64,000 nt of DNA, taken from Bradyrhizobium algeriense. Its GTDB lineage: Bacteria > Pseudomonadota > Alphaproteobacteria > Rhizobiales > Xanthobacteraceae. The translations under genes were made by a program, and so were the position numbers. Positions 44,258 to 53,658 of this stretch are shown here, one piece after another; position 1 is the stretch's first letter, and every line of letters starts with the position of its first letter. The notes beneath the pieces are model-generated. The model was not told where the DNA came from. It ran no database searches and saw only the letters and a program-made list of their open reading frames with translations. The stretch covers positions 1,054,001 through 1,118,000 of the forward strand of contig NZ_JAZHRV010000001.1 of assembly GCF_036924595.1 (NCBI RefSeq), in the 5' to 3' direction.

Positions 44258-45673
44258 TCAGCCCGGGTGTGTCATTTTGTCCGGCTGCACCAGGCGTTCG
44301 AATTCGGCGTCGTTGACAAGGCCGAGGCGTACAGCCTCTTCCTTCAATGTTGTTCCGCGCGCATGCGCCGATTTGGCGACCTTCGCCGCGTTGTCGTATC
44401 CGATCTTGGGAGCCAGCGCGGTGACCAGCATCAGCGAGCGCTCCATCAATTCGCGAATTCGCTTTTCGTCGGCGCGTATGCCCACCACGCAGTGTTCGGT
44501 GAACGAACGCGTCGCGTCCGACAGCAGTTGAATGGAATGCATCATACTATATGCCAATACGGGCTTGTAAACATTCAGTTCGAAATGCCCCTGGCTCCCG
44601 GCAACGGTGACGGTCGTCTGGTTACCGAACACCTGACAGCAGACCATGGTCATCGCTTCGCACTGGGTCGGGTTGACCTTGCCGGGCATGATCGACGAGC
44701 CCGGTTCGTTTTCCGGCAGGATCAATTCGCCGAGACCGGAACGCGGGCCCGAGCCCAGCAGGCGAATGTCGTTGGCGATCTTGAACAGGCCGGTCGCCAC
44801 CGAATTGATTGCGCCATGCACCGAGACATAAGCGTCGTTGGAAGCCAGTGCCTCGAACTTGTTGGGCGCGCTGGTGAACGGCAGTTGTGTGATTTTCGCG
44901 GCGTGCCCGGCGAACAGTTTCGCAAATCTCGGTTTCGAGTTGAGGCCGGTGCCGACAGCCGTTCCGCCCTGCGCCAGCGGGAACAAATCCTTCACCGCGA
45001 TGCGCAGCCGCGCCATGCCGCTTTCGACCTGCGCGGCGTAGCCCGAGAATTCCTGTCCCAGCGTCAATGGCGTTGCGTCCTGGGTGTGGGTTCGCCCGAT
45101 CTTGACGATTTTTGCGAAGGCCTTTTCCTTCTTGCGCAATTCGCGATGCAATTCGTCGAGCGCCGGAATCAGGTCGGCGATGATGCGTCCGGCGGCAGCG
45201 ATATGCATCGCCGTCGGAAATGAATCGTTCGACGACTGACTCATATTGACGTGATCGTTGGGATGAACCGGTTTCTTGGCGCCGAGTTCGCCGCCCAGCA
45301 TCTGGTTGGCGCGGTTGGCGATCACCTCGTTCAGGTTCATGTTGGTCTGGGTGCCGGAGCCGGTCTGCCAGACGACCAGAGGAAAGTGATCGTCAAGCTT
45401 GCCTTCGATCACCTCGCGTGCGGCACGGATGATGGCGCCGGCGCGGCGCGCATCGAGCAATCCGAGTTCCCGGTTGGTTTGGGCGGCGGCGAGTTTGACG
45501 ATGCCGAGCGCATGGACGATCGCGATCGGCATGCGGTCCTGGCCAATCTTGAAATTCTGTCGCGAGCGCTCGGTTTGCGCGCCCCAATAGCGATCGGCGG
45601 GAACGTCGATCGGACCGAAGCTGTCGGTCTCACTGCGGGTGGATTTGTTTCCAGATGTTTCTGTGCGGGCCAT
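44258..45673 (-). CDS. fumC: Class II fumarate hydratase
   Basis: A 471-aa cytoplasmic enzyme of the TCA cycle that interconverts fumarate and malate. Conserved motifs: the signature [20 protein letters not shown] near residue 325 with the catalytic Ser loop, [14 protein letters not shown], and [21 protein letters not shown] with the catalytic His. The N-terminal block [20 protein letters not shown] is typical of class II fumarases; the length (about 465-470) agrees and there is no iron-sulfur cluster motif. The first 15 residues ([14 protein letters not shown]) are a variable extension. Confidence 0.96.
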   Translation of the reverse strand: MARTETSGNKSTRSETDSFGPIDVPADRYWGAQTERSRQNFKIGQDRMPIAIVHALGIVKLAAAQTNRELGLLDARRAGAIIRAAREVIEGKLDDHFPLVVWQTGSGTQTNMNLNEVIANRANQMLGGELGAKKPVHPNDHVNMSQSSNDSFPTAMHIAAAGRIIADLIPALDELHRELRKKEKAFAKIVKIGRTHTQDATPLTLGQEFSGYAAQVESGMARLRIAVKDLFPLAQGGTAVGTGLNSKPRFAKLFAGHAAKITQLPFTSAPNKFEALASNDAYVSVHGAINSVATGLFKIANDIRLLGSGPRSGLGELILPENEPGSSIMPGKVNPTQCEAMTMVCCQVFGNQTTVTVAGSQGHFELNVYKPVLAYSMMHSIQLLSDATRSFTEHCVVGIRADEKRIRELMERSLMLVTALAPKIGYDNAAKVAKSAHARGTTLKEEAVRLGLVNDAEFERLVQPDKMTHPG

Positions 45674-45744
45674 GCGTCATGTCCGTTGCGCCGTGAAGTG
45701 GCGGAACGTTTACACTACAGCGTAGCCGATTTCTCGCGCTTGGA

Positions 45745-46260
45745 TTATTTCTTGCGGAAACGATCCAGCCGAACCACTTCAGCGCCTTCGCTCGTCTTCG
45801 CCGGCTCGTCCTTGCTTTCCGCGGCGGGCTCCGGCGCGGCGACGGGCAGGGCGGACGGAGCGGGGACAGCCGGCAGCTTCGCCGCCGGTGCCTCGGCCGC
45901 CGTCTCCGACGGCTCGAACTGCAGGCCGAACTGCACCGAAGGATCGAGGAAGCTCTTGATCGCCGCGAACGGAACCACCAGCCGCTCGGGGATGCCGCCG
46001 AATGACAGGCCGACCTCGAAACGATCCTCCGTCACCACCAGGTCCCAGAACTGATGCTGCAGGATGATCGTCATTTCTTCCGGATATTGCGCGAGCAGCC
46101 GCGGCGACAGCTTCACGCCGTCGGCGGTGGAAAGGAAGGTGATGAAGAAATGGTGCTCGCCCGGCAGGCCGTGTTCGGCGGCGTCGGTGAGCACGCGGCG
46201 CAGGACCCCGCGCAGCGCGTCGCGCGCCAGCACGTCATAACGGATGTGATCGGTCGCCAT
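45745..46260 (-). CDS. sspB: SspB-like ClpXP adaptor (alphaproteobacterial)
   Basis: A 171-aa protein. The N-terminal 110 residues (IRYDVLARDALRGVLRRVLTDAAEHGLPGEHHFFITFLSTADGV...EEMTIILQHQFWDLVVTEDRFEVGLSFGGIPERLVVPFAAIKSFLDP) form the SspB ssrA-peptide-binding domain. A Pro/Ala/Glu-rich linker follows, ending in the short basic EVVRLDRFRKK that should dock on ClpX. It delivers tmRNA-tagged proteins to ClpXP. The gene lies directly downstream of ssrA on the same strand, so tag RNA and adaptor are encoded side by side. The ATG at 46260 starts the conserved domain. Confidence 0.92.
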   Translation of the reverse strand: MATDHIRYDVLARDALRGVLRRVLTDAAEHGLPGEHHFFITFLSTADGVKLSPRLLAQYPEEMTIILQHQFWDLVVTEDRFEVGLSFGGIPERLVVPFAAIKSFLDPSVQFGLQFEPSETAAEAPAAKLPAVPAPSALPVAAPEPAAESKDEPAKTSEGAEVVRLDRFRKK

Positions 46261-46404
46261 GGTCGTCCTGTATGGTCGTCCTGTTACGTTGGATGGCCGC
46301 CGGTCCCCCGACTCGCCCCTTTGCGCCATGCTACCCCGGGGGGAGCCGCAGGTCAGCAGGCGTGACGGAGCGAATTTGCGGCAGAACGGCGTCGTCGGCC
46401 GGAA

Positions 46405-46748
46405 ATAAAAAGAATAAAGTGGAGGCTTCTGTTGCCAGGTGCCTCCGAACCCCGCCTAGCGGAGCTTAACCCACTAGGACTTTAGACTTGGTCTTTCAAA
46501 CTGCGTTACGCAGCCTGAGCAACCGGAGCATAGTTGTCGTTTGCAACTATTGCATAGCCCGATAACGGCGGAACCATACCGGGAAAAAACTCGCCCTTTA
46601 CGCCCTCGTCGATCCTGGTTCGCCCCCGCCGAAACCCATGCTGCAAGGTGGGCAAGGGTGGGCTTGGGTGGAGGCGCCGGGTACTGCCCCCGGGTCCGAA
46701 TGGTTTATTGCGACGGTCATTTATTTCCATAGCCGGCGAACCGGCACC
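46405..46748 (-). ncRNA. ssrA: tmRNA, circularly permuted two-piece form
   Basis: Read on the minus strand, the acceptor piece comes first and ends CGCCTCC followed by A and CC (46676-46667). After an intervening segment, the coding piece starts GGGGGCGAACCAGGATCGAC (46627 leftward). GGGGGCG pairs with CGCCTCC into a 7-bp acceptor stem with the G3-U pair required by alanyl-tRNA synthetase. The tag frame follows at 46544-46506. The gene ends with GGAGGC...GCCTCC (46446-46421) and a T-rich tract. TATATT at 46757-46752 is a likely -10 box. The terminal A of CCA is not encoded. Order acceptor-then-coding is the alphaproteobacterial permuted arrangement. Confidence 0.94.
46506..46544 (-). other. 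tmRNA proteolysis tag reading frame
   Basis: Thirteen codons inside ssrA encode ANDNYAPVAQAA followed by TAA, the peptide added to stalled proteins; the final AA and the AND start are typical of alphaproteobacterial tags. The 3' end is recognised by the neighbouring SspB-like adaptor and ClpXP. Confidence 0.95.
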
Positions 46749-47167
46749 CCCAATATAGGGCGCAATTTTGGAGAAAAACAGGGGCCGAAGGCGCTGAACA
46801 AGAGGGGAACACGAGGTAATACTTTCGGTTTGATGTCGCTCAGTTGCGGTTTCGCCACGAATTCGACCGTTCCTGGTGCGACGGGTGCCGATCGCGTCCC
46901 GGCGCTGCATGAATTTTCGCCAGCAGGCCGTGCGGATCGCGCGGCCGATCGCCAATCGTTCGGGGGCTGCGATGCACCAATCGAAGGTTGCGATCTGCGG
47001 CCCCGTTGCTGGGCCTGATTGCAGCTTTGCATTTCATTTGCCATTCGGCTTGGAAGCGTTTTGGGTTTTGCTGGCGTTGTCTGAGGAAACTCGCTAGCAA
47101 GTTTCCGGGACAAGCATCCAGGTTATCCAAGCAACGGGCTCGAAGCCCGCTTTGGGGAGGAGTATCC
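46749..47167. other. Gene-free region between ssrA and the tct operon
   Basis: About 420 bases without a credible gene. The left end holds the ssrA promoter. Near the tct start are two small hairpins: GAAACT...AGTTTC (about 47089-47105) and CGGGCT-CGA-AGCCCG (47135-47149), the latter ten bases before the GGGGAGGAG ribosome site of tctB and so possibly affecting its translation. Nothing else is recognised. Confidence 0.5.
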
Positions 47168-47668
47168 ATGAACGCCACGCCGGGCCATACGCCGGTTGAA
47201 TCTATCTTGCCGAAATGGGTCCGCGGCCCGCAGGATTTTATCGGCGGCCTTGCGCTGATGGCCATCGCCCTGTTCGCCCTTTGGGCGTCGAGCGACCTGC
47301 AGGGCATGCGCGGATTTTCGTTCGGTGCCGGCACGGCGCCCCGGATGTTCGGATTTCTGCTGCTGGGCCTGGGCGCTGCCATCGCCCTCGTCGGCGTTTT
47401 CACCGAAGGCGCTCACCTCGCGAAATACCACTGGCGGGGTCCTCTGTTTGTGTCGCTGGCGATCCTGTCGTTTGCCTTCACGATCCGGCCGATGGGAATG
47501 ATCTTCGCGGCCATGGCAAGCTTCGTCATCGCGGCATGCGGAACACCGGAGACACGGTGGGTGGAAACACTGATCGTCGGCGCCTGCCTGACGGCGTTCT
47601 GCAGCCTTTTGTTTCCTTACGCGCTCGGTCTGCCTTTGCAGCTCCTGCCGACTTTCTTGATCCGTTGA
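47168..47668 (+). CDS. tctB: Tripartite tricarboxylate transporter small membrane subunit TctB
   Basis: A 166-aa membrane protein with four predicted helices. The TctB pattern is DFIGGLALMAIALFALWASSDL (helix 1 ending in the polar loop), GTAPRMFGFLLLGLGAAIALVG (helix 2 with the conserved GxAPRMFG) and two C-terminal helices. TctB is the small partner of TctA. GGGGAGGAG lies seven bases before the ATG. Eight bases separate its stop from the tctA ATG, so the two are co-translated. Confidence 0.9.
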   Translation: MNATPGHTPVESILPKWVRGPQDFIGGLALMAIALFALWASSDLQGMRGFSFGAGTAPRMFGFLLLGLGAAIALVGVFTEGAHLAKYHWRGPLFVSLAILSFAFTIRPMGMIFAAMASFVIAACGTPETRWVETLIVGACLTAFCSLLFPYALGLPLQLLPTFLIR

Positions 47669-47675
47669 GGGCGTG

Positions 47676-49241
47676 ATGGGAGATATTTTCTCAAACCTTG
47701 GACTCGGCTTCGGTGTCGTTTTCAACCTCGTGCAGTGGACGCCGGCCTTTCTTGGCGGGACCTCCATTCCGATCCCCGTCAACATTCTGCTGTGCCTGAT
47801 CGGCGCGCTGGTCGGCACGCTGGTGGGCGTGCTGCCGGGCATCGGCACCATCGCCACCGTGGCCATGCTGCTTCCGATCACGTTCGGCCTGCCGCCGGTC
47901 GGCGCGCTGATCATGCTGGCCGGCATCTATTATGGGGCGCAGTATGGCGGCTCGACCACGTCGATCCTGGTCAACATTCCCGGTGAGGCCGGCTCGGTGG
48001 TCACCGCGCTCGATGGCTTCCAGATGGCCAAACAAGGTCGCGCCGGTCCGGCACTGGCGATCGCGGCGATTGGATCGTTCTTCGCCGGCTGCGTCGCGAC
48101 CGTTCTGATTGCCGTGCTGGGCGCGCCGCTCACCAAGCTCGCGCTGGCATTCGGGCCTGCCGAATATTTCTCGCTGATGGTGCTCGGCCTGATCTTCGCG
48201 GTCGTGCTCGCAAAGGGCTCGGTGCTGAAGGCGATCGCGATGATCGTGCTCGGACTGCTGCTGTCGATGGTGGGATCCGACATCGAAACCGGCGCATCGC
48301 GCATGGCTTTCAACATTCCCGAACTGGCTGACGGTCTCGGCTTCGCCACGGTGGCGATGGGACTGTTCGGTTTTGCGGAGATCATCCGCAATCTCGATGC
48401 CGGCGGTGAAAGCGATCGCCAGTTGGTTCAGCAAAAGGTCTCGGGCCTGATGCCGACGGCAAAGGATCTCAAGGATGCGGCGCCCGCGATCGGGCGCGGC
48501 ACCGTGCTTGGATCGATCCTCGGCATTCTGCCGGGCGGCGGCGCCGTGATCGCATCGTTCGCGGCCTACACGCTCGAAAAGAAGATTTCGAAAACGCCCC
48601 AGAAGTTCGGCCGCGGCGCGATCCAGGGCGTTGCGGCGCCCGAAAGCGCCAACAATGCCGCCGCCCAGACCTCGTTCATCCCGCTCTTGACGCTCGGCAT
48701 TCCGCCGAACGCGGTGATGGCGCTGATGGTCGGCGCGATGACCATTCACGGCATCGTGCCCGGTCCTCAGGTGATGCAGAAGCAGCCGGAACTCGTCTGG
48801 GGCATGATCGCCTCGATGTGGGTCGGCAATTTGATGCTGCTCATCATCAACCTGCCGCTGGTCGGCATCTGGGTGCGGCTGCTGCGGGTGCCGTATCGCC
48901 TGATGTTCCCGTCCATCGTGATCTTCTGTTCCATCGGCATCTACTCGGTGAACAACGCCCCGGTCGACGTCATGCTTGCCGGTGCATTCGGGCTGGTCGG
49001 CTACTGGCTGATCAAGCACGATTTCGAGCCGGCGCCGTTGCTGCTCGGCATGGTGCTCGGGCCGTTGATGGAAGAGAACCTGCGAAGGGCGCTTCTGATC
49101 TCGCGCGGTGACTGGTCAGTGTTCCTGACCCGCCCGTTGTCGGCGGTGCTGATGGCGATTGCCGCTGCCCTGCTGGTGCTTGCGGTACTGCCTTCGCTGC
49201 GCAAGAAGCGCGATGAGGTGTTTGTGGAGTCAGAAAACTGA
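47676..49241 (+). CDS. tctA: Tripartite tricarboxylate transporter large membrane subunit TctA
   Basis: A 521-aa protein with about twelve helices and the duplicated TctA signatures: LVGVLPGIGTIATVAMLLPITFGLPP and YYGAQYGGSTTSILVNIPGEAGSVVTALDG in the first half, and GSILGILPGGGAVIASFAAYTLEKK and GVAAPESANNAAAQTSFIPLLTLGIPPNAVMALM in the second. It forms the sodium- or proton-coupled pore with TctB and takes substrate from the TctC-type binding protein encoded 114 bases downstream. The ATG at 47676 (GAGGG four bases before it) is favoured over the adjacent GTG. Confidence 0.93.
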   Translation: MGDIFSNLGLGFGVVFNLVQWTPAFLGGTSIPIPVNILLCLIGALVGTLVGVLPGIGTIATVAMLLPITFGLPPVGALIMLAGIYYGAQYGGSTTSILVNIPGEAGSVVTALDGFQMAKQGRAGPALAIAAIGSFFAGCVATVLIAVLGAPLTKLALAFGPAEYFSLMVLGLIFAVVLAKGSVLKAIAMIVLGLLLSMVGSDIETGASRMAFNIPELADGLGFATVAMGLFGFAEIIRNLDAGGESDRQLVQQKVSGLMPTAKDLKDAAPAIGRGTVLGSILGILPGGGAVIASFAAYTLEKKISKTPQKFGRGAIQGVAAPESANNAAAQTSFIPLLTLGIPPNAVMALMVGAMTIHGIVPGPQVMQKQPELVWGMIASMWVGNLMLLIINLPLVGIWVRLLRVPYRLMFPSIVIFCSIGIYSVNNAPVDVMLAGAFGLVGYWLIKHDFEPAPLLLGMVLGPLMEENLRRALLISRGDWSVFLTRPLSAVLMAIAAALLVLAVLPSLRKKRDEVFVESEN

Positions 49242-49355
49242 CCTGCGTCGGTGCGTCGCAGCTCGAAGTCTGGGCGACTTCGGGCTAACTGATGTGAGAA
49301 GCGAATGCCGGCTCGGGAGCGCCAGCATTTACGAATATCTCGGGAGGAAATCAAA

Positions 49356-50339
49356 ATGAACTGGTATGGTCGCTCGCTTGCGAGCGGTTGCTTGGCTGCG
49401 CTTGCCGGACTGGCTGTGTTTACTGCGCAGGCGCAGGCTCAAGCCTATCCGACACGCAGCATCACCATGATCGTGCCGTTTGCGGCTGGCGGTCCGACCG
49501 ATGTCATCTCGCGCATCGTCACCGGCCATATGGCGCAGACGCTCGGTCAAACCATCATCATCGAGAACGTGGTCGGCGCCGGCGGCACCACCGCCACCAC
49601 ACGCGCCTCGAAGGCAGCCAATGACGGCTATACGCTGATCACCGGGCATATGGGGACGCATGCGGCCTCCGTACCGCTTTATCCCAAGCTGGCCTATCAT
49701 CCGGAGAAGGATTTCGAGCCTGTCGGCCTGCTCGCCGGCACGCCGATCCTGATCCTGGCGCGGAAGGATTTCCCGCCGAAGGACCTCAAGGAATTCATCA
49801 CCTATGTGAAAGCGAATGAATCCAAGGTCAACGCGGCGCATGCCGGCGTCGGTTCGGTCTCGAACGTATCGTGCGAATTGTTGAACTCGATCCTGGGGGT
49901 CAAGCCGATCGGCGTTCCCTTCAACGGCACCGGGCCTGCGATGAACGCGCTGGTGGGCGGGCAGGTCGATTACATGTGCGACCAGATCGTCAATGCGGTG
50001 CCGCAGATCAACGGCGGCACGATCAAGGCCTATGCCGTGGCGACGGCGGAGCGCAATCCATCCCTGCCTGATGTTCCGACCACCACCGAGGCCGGTCTGC
50101 CGGCCTTCCAGGCTCAGGCGTGGAACGCGATTTTTGCGCCCAAGGGAACGCCAGCGGACGTCGTTGCCAAGTTGAACGCCGCGATCGTCAAGGCGCTGGA
50201 GGACGAGGGCGTGCGCAAGCGCCTGCTCGATCTCGGCAGCGTTATCCCGGCTGCCGCGGATCGCACCCCGGCTGCGTTGGGAACCCTGGTGAAGAACGAG
50301 GTCGCGAAGTGGACGCCGGTGCTCAAGCCGGTGAATTAA
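49356..50339 (+). CDS. tctC: Periplasmic substrate-binding protein of the tct transporter (Bug family)
   Basis: A 327-aa exported protein with a signal peptide ending AQAQAQA before YPTRSITMIVPFAAGGPTDVISRIV, the Bug-family opening. Further conserved segments: VVGAGGTTATTRASKAANDGYT, GTPADVVAKLNAAIVKALEDEGVRKRL and PTTTEAGLPAFQAQAWNAIFAPKG. It captures a carboxylate or related ligand in the periplasm for TctA/TctB. CGGGAGGAAA lies a few bases before the ATG at 49356. The ligand cannot be read from sequence. A terminator follows the stop. Confidence 0.93.
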   Translation: MNWYGRSLASGCLAALAGLAVFTAQAQAQAYPTRSITMIVPFAAGGPTDVISRIVTGHMAQTLGQTIIIENVVGAGGTTATTRASKAANDGYTLITGHMGTHAASVPLYPKLAYHPEKDFEPVGLLAGTPILILARKDFPPKDLKEFITYVKANESKVNAAHAGVGSVSNVSCELLNSILGVKPIGVPFNGTGPAMNALVGGQVDYMCDQIVNAVPQINGGTIKAYAVATAERNPSLPDVPTTTEAGLPAFQAQAWNAIFAPKGTPADVVAKLNAAIVKALEDEGVRKRLLDLGSVIPAAADRTPAALGTLVKNEVAKWTPVLKPVN

Positions 50340-50364
50340 CCCATACAATCAAGACAATGAGCGA

Positions 50365-50397
50365 GGGGCGGGACGCAGGTTCCGCCCCTTGTCGTTT
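50365..50397 (+). terminator. Terminator of the tct operon
   Basis: GGGGCGGGAC pairs with GTTCCGCCCC (one G-T wobble) across GCAG, followed by TTGTCGTTT. It begins 26 bases after the tctC stop codon and ends the tctBAC transcript ahead of thyA. Confidence 0.75.
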
Positions 50398-50513
50398 GCG
50401 CGCGGGATGATCATTTTTCCGGGTATAATCGGTGTGCGAAGCCGAATCGGCGTGTCGATCGGATGTCCCGACCGCTAAATTCGCCGTTCTGACAAAGGCC
50501 TGAAGCACCTGCC

Positions 50514-51308
50514 ATGAACCAGTACCACGATCTGCTCGAACGGATTCTCTCAGACGGCGCGGAGAAGCACGACCGCACCGGCACCGGCACGCTGTCGATC
50601 TTCGGTCACCAGATGCGGTTCAACCTGTCGGTCGGGTTTCCGATGCTGACCACCAAGCGGTTGCCGCTGAAGGCGATCGTGCACGAATTGCTGTGGTTCC
50701 TCGCCGGCGACACCAACATCAAATATCTCAAGGACAATGGCGTTTCGATCTGGGATGAATGGGCCGACGCCAACGGCGATCTGGGTCCGGTCTACGGATC
50801 GCAGTGGCGCTCCTGGCCGGCGCCGGACGGGCGCAGCATCGACCAGATTTCCAACGTCATCGACATGATCAAGCGCAACCCGGATTCGCGGCGGCTGATC
50901 GTGAGCGCGTGGAATCCGGCCGACGTCGACAAGATGGCGCTGCCGCCCTGTCATTGCCTGTTTCAGTTCTATGTCGCCAACGGCAAGCTGTCCTGCCAGC
51001 TCTATCAGCGCTCGGCCGACGTGTTCCTCGGTGTCCCCTTCAACATCGCGTCCTATTCGTTGCTGACCATGATGGTCGCGCAGGTGACGGGATTGAAGCC
51101 CGGCGATTTCGTGCACTCGTTCGGCGATACGCATCTCTACTCCAACCACCTCGAGCAGGCGCGGCTGCAACTGACGCGGCCGACGCGTCAATTGCCGGTC
51201 ATGAAGATCAATCCGGACGTGAAGGATATCTTTGCATTCCGGTACGAGGATTTTGCTCTCGAGGCCTACGATCCGCACCCGCACATCAAGGCCGAAGTCG
51301 CCGTATGA
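50514..51308 (+). CDS. thyA: Thymidylate synthase
   Basis: A 264-aa enzyme converting dUMP to dTMP with methylene-tetrahydrofolate. Conserved parts: the N-terminal [19 protein letters not shown] (dUMP-binding Arg loop), [16 protein letters not shown], the active-site Cys in [13 protein letters not shown] near residue 146, and [23 protein letters not shown]. The length equals E. coli ThyA (264). A GNAT gene lies between it and folA, which regenerates the folate cofactor consumed here. Confidence 0.97.
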   Translation: MNQYHDLLERILSDGAEKHDRTGTGTLSIFGHQMRFNLSVGFPMLTTKRLPLKAIVHELLWFLAGDTNIKYLKDNGVSIWDEWADANGDLGPVYGSQWRSWPAPDGRSIDQISNVIDMIKRNPDSRRLIVSAWNPADVDKMALPPCHCLFQFYVANGKLSCQLYQRSADVFLGVPFNIASYSLLTMMVAQVTGLKPGDFVHSFGDTHLYSNHLEQARLQLTRPTRQLPVMKINPDVKDIFAFRYEDFALEAYDPHPHIKAEVAV

Positions 51309-51330
51309 GCAGCAGCGGTGTGAGCATCTG

Positions 51331-51816
51331 ATGTCCCTTCTGATCCGCCGCGCGCGGCCGGGCGAAGCGGGACTCGTCCTGTCCTTTGTTCGCGAACTCG
51401 CCGAATACGAAAAGCTGCTTCACGAAATGGAGGCGACGGAGGCCGACATCGATGCGGCGCTGTTCGGCGCCAATCCGCGATTGTTCTGCGAGATCGCCGA
51501 ATGGGACGGGATGCCTGCCGGCTTCGCGGTCTGGTTCGTCAATTTCTCGACCTTCAGCGGCCGCTCCGGGATCTATCTGGAAGACCTGTTCGTTCGCCCC
51601 GCACTGCGCGGCAAGGGTATCGGCAAGGCGCTGCTGGTGCATCTCGCAAGGGAATGCGTGGCAAACGGCTGGTCGCGTTTGCAATGGTCGGTGCTCGACT
51701 GGAACACGCCGTCGATCGAATTCTACAAATCGCTCGGCGCCGAACTGATGGACGAGTGGACGATTTGCCGGGTCGGCGGTCCTGATCTGACGGCGCTGGC
51801 GCAAGGGACGCGGTAA
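51331..51816 (+). CDS. GNAT N-acetyltransferase (spermidine-acetyltransferase-like)
   Basis: A 161-aa protein of the GCN5-related family. The acetyl-CoA-binding motif is VRPALRGKGIGKALLVHLAREC at about residues 90-110, preceded by SGIYLEDLFV and followed by WSRLQWSVLDWNTPSIEFYKSLGAELMDEW. This resembles the diamine acetyltransferase (SAT1-like) branch, but the substrate is not determined. Its ATG lies 22 bases after the thyA stop, and the stop overlaps the folA ATG (TAATG), so it is embedded in the thymidylate operon. Confidence 0.88.
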   Translation: MSLLIRRARPGEAGLVLSFVRELAEYEKLLHEMEATEADIDAALFGANPRLFCEIAEWDGMPAGFAVWFVNFSTFSGRSGIYLEDLFVRPALRGKGIGKALLVHLARECVANGWSRLQWSVLDWNTPSIEFYKSLGAELMDEWTICRVGGPDLTALAQGTR

Positions 51817-52328
51817 TGGAAATCGTTCTCATCGTGGCAGTCGCCGAGAACGGCGTGATCGGGGCCAGCGGCGCCATGCCGTGGCGGCTGAAGTCCGACA
51901 TGGCGCGCTTCAAGGCGCTGACAACGGGAAGGCCTGTGGTGATGGGGCGCAAGACCTTCGTCACGATCGGCCGGCCGCTTCCCGGACGGACCAATATCGT
52001 CGTCACCCGCGACGTGGGCTTTCGCGCCGGCGGCGTTGTGGTCGCCAACTCCTTCGCGGATGCGAGGGCGATCGCCACCGGCGATGCGCTGCGACGTTTC
52101 GCCACTGAGATCGCTGTGATCGGCGGCGCGGAAATCTATGCCCAGTGGATGGAGGACGCCGATCGCCTCGAGATTACCGAGGTGCACGCCCGGCCCGATG
52201 GCGACACGCGTTTCCCACCCGTCGATCCAACCGCATGGGAAGAGGTGGCGCGCGTGCGGAATCCGGCCGGGCCGCACGACAGTGCCGATTTCTCCTATGT
52301 GACATTTCGCCGGCGCGGGAAGCGCTAA
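51816..52328 (+). CDS. folA: Dihydrofolate reductase
   Basis: A 170-aa enzyme that reduces dihydrofolate with NADPH. Family motifs in order: IVLIVAVAENGVIGASGAMPWRLKSDMARFKALT (conserved Pro-Trp and the catalytic acidic Asp in KSDM), VVMGRKTFVTIGRPLPGRTNIVVTRD and VIGGAEIYAQWMEDADRLEITEV. The length is typical of chromosomal enzymes. It is translationally coupled to the GNAT gene and recycles the dihydrofolate made by thyA. A short GGGACC-TAGC-GGTCCC hairpin without a T-run lies at 52416-52431 in the 184-base gap after it. Confidence 0.96.
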   Translation: MEIVLIVAVAENGVIGASGAMPWRLKSDMARFKALTTGRPVVMGRKTFVTIGRPLPGRTNIVVTRDVGFRAGGVVVANSFADARAIATGDALRRFATEIAVIGGAEIYAQWMEDADRLEITEVHARPDGDTRFPPVDPTAWEEVARVRNPAGPHDSADFSYVTFRRRGKR

Positions 52329-52512
52329 TCGTCGCGTTAACCTCGCTAACCAATGTTTGCATTGACAATTATGGCGTCAGGCATAGCTGCTTCGAGCAGT
52401 AAGCTTGCGTTGTAAGGGACCTAGCGGTCCCCTATAAAGCCGGGCGGATATGCGAGGCTTTAAGGCATCCTGCCCCACAGGCGGACCCGGCCACCCGCAG
52501 AGGAGAGTTTAT

Positions 52513-53658
52513 ATGCCGTGGAAGAATCAAGGCGGGGGCCCCTGGGGCCAGGGTCCCAAAGGACCATGGGGCGGCGGTCCGCAATCGGTCGGGCCAAGGC
52601 CCCCCGATCTGGAGGACCTCCTGCGGCGCGGCCAGGACAAGCTGCAGCAGCTTCTGCCCGGCGGGCATTTCAGCGGCATGGGCATCGCGCTGGTGCTGGT
52701 TGGCGCGCTGGCGATCTGGGGGTTGTCCGGATTCTTCCGCGTGCAGTCGGAAGAGCTCGGCGTCGTGCTGCGCTTCGGCAAGCACGTGCGCACCGTTCAG
52801 CCCGGCCTGAACTATCATCTGCCCTATCCGATCGAGGCCGTGCTGCTTCCGAAGGCGTTGCGCGTCTCCACCCTCTCGATCGGCATGTCGCTGATCGACG
52901 ATCCGGCACGGCGCGGCCGCACCATGCGGGACGTGCCGGAAGAAAGCCTTATGCTGACCGGCGACGAAAACATCGTCGACGTCGACTTTACCGTGTTGTG
53001 GCGGATCAAGCCCGACGGCGTCGGCAATTTCCTGTTCAACATCCAAAACCCCGAAGGCACCGTGAAGGCAGTGGCCGAAAGCGCGATGCGCGAGGTGATC
53101 GGGCGTTCGCAGATCCAGCCGATCCTCACCGGCGCCCGCAATACGACCGAGCAGGCGGTCCAGGAACTGATGCAGAAGACGCTGGATACCTACGGCTCCG
53201 GCGTGCAGATCACGCAGGTGCAGATGCAGAAGGTCGACCCGCCCGCGCAGGTCATCGACGCGTTCCGCGACGTGCAGGCCGCGCGTGCCGACTTCGAGCG
53301 GCTGCAGAACGAGGCGCAGAGCTATGCCAACCGCGTCGTTCCCGACGCGCGCGGACGCGCCGCGCAGATCCTGCAGGTCGCCGAAGGTTACAAGGAACAG
53401 GCGGTCGCCGAGGCCAAGGGCCAGAGCGCGCGCTTCACGAAAGTCTACGACGAATACAAGAAGGCGCCTGACGTGACGCGGCAGCGAATTTACCTGGAGA
53501 CGATGGAGCGGATTCTCGGCGGGTCCGAGAAGCTGGTCTATGACGGCGGCAACTCCGGACAAGGCCAAGGCCTCGTGCCGTATCTGCCGCTCAGCGAATT
53601 GACGCCGCGCCGTCCGGCGCCGACGGCTGGCCAGCAGCAGACCGGAGGCACCCGATGA
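52513..53658 (+). CDS. hflK: HflK, SPFH-domain regulator of FtsH
   Basis: A 381-aa inner-membrane protein. It has a Gly/Pro-rich cytoplasmic start (WKNQGGGPWGQGPKGPWGGG) and one helix (MGIALVLVGALAIWGLSGFF, residues 57-76). The SPFH/band-7 domain is RVQSEELGVVLRFGKHVRTVQPGLNYHLPYPIE...ADFERLQNEAQSYANRVVPDARG, followed by a helical end. With HflC it forms a large cage around the FtsH protease and restrains degradation of membrane proteins. The ATG at 52513 has AGGAGAG upstream; the stop overlaps the hflC ATG by four bases. Confidence 0.95.
   Translation: MPWKNQGGGPWGQGPKGPWGGGPQSVGPRPPDLEDLLRRGQDKLQQLLPGGHFSGMGIALVLVGALAIWGLSGFFRVQSEELGVVLRFGKHVRTVQPGLNYHLPYPIEAVLLPKALRVSTLSIGMSLIDDPARRGRTMRDVPEESLMLTGDENIVDVDFTVLWRIKPDGVGNFLFNIQNPEGTVKAVAESAMREVIGRSQIQPILTGARNTTEQAVQELMQKTLDTYGSGVQITQVQMQKVDPPAQVIDAFRDVQAARADFERLQNEAQSYANRVVPDARGRAAQILQVAEGYKEQAVAEAKGQSARFTKVYDEYKKAPDVTRQRIYLETMERILGGSEKLVYDGGNSGQGQGLVPYLPLSELTPRRPAPTAGQQQTGGTR

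Noticed and set aside
46506..46955. Open frame of about 150 codons ending in ANDNYAPVAQAA
   Set aside because: It runs through the tmRNA gene; only its last 13 codons are the tag reading frame. The rest has no protein-like features.
47691..49019. A 442-codon frame opposite tctA
   Set aside because: Antisense shadow rich in His, Arg, Gln and Asp, the usual signature of reading a hydrophobic gene backwards.
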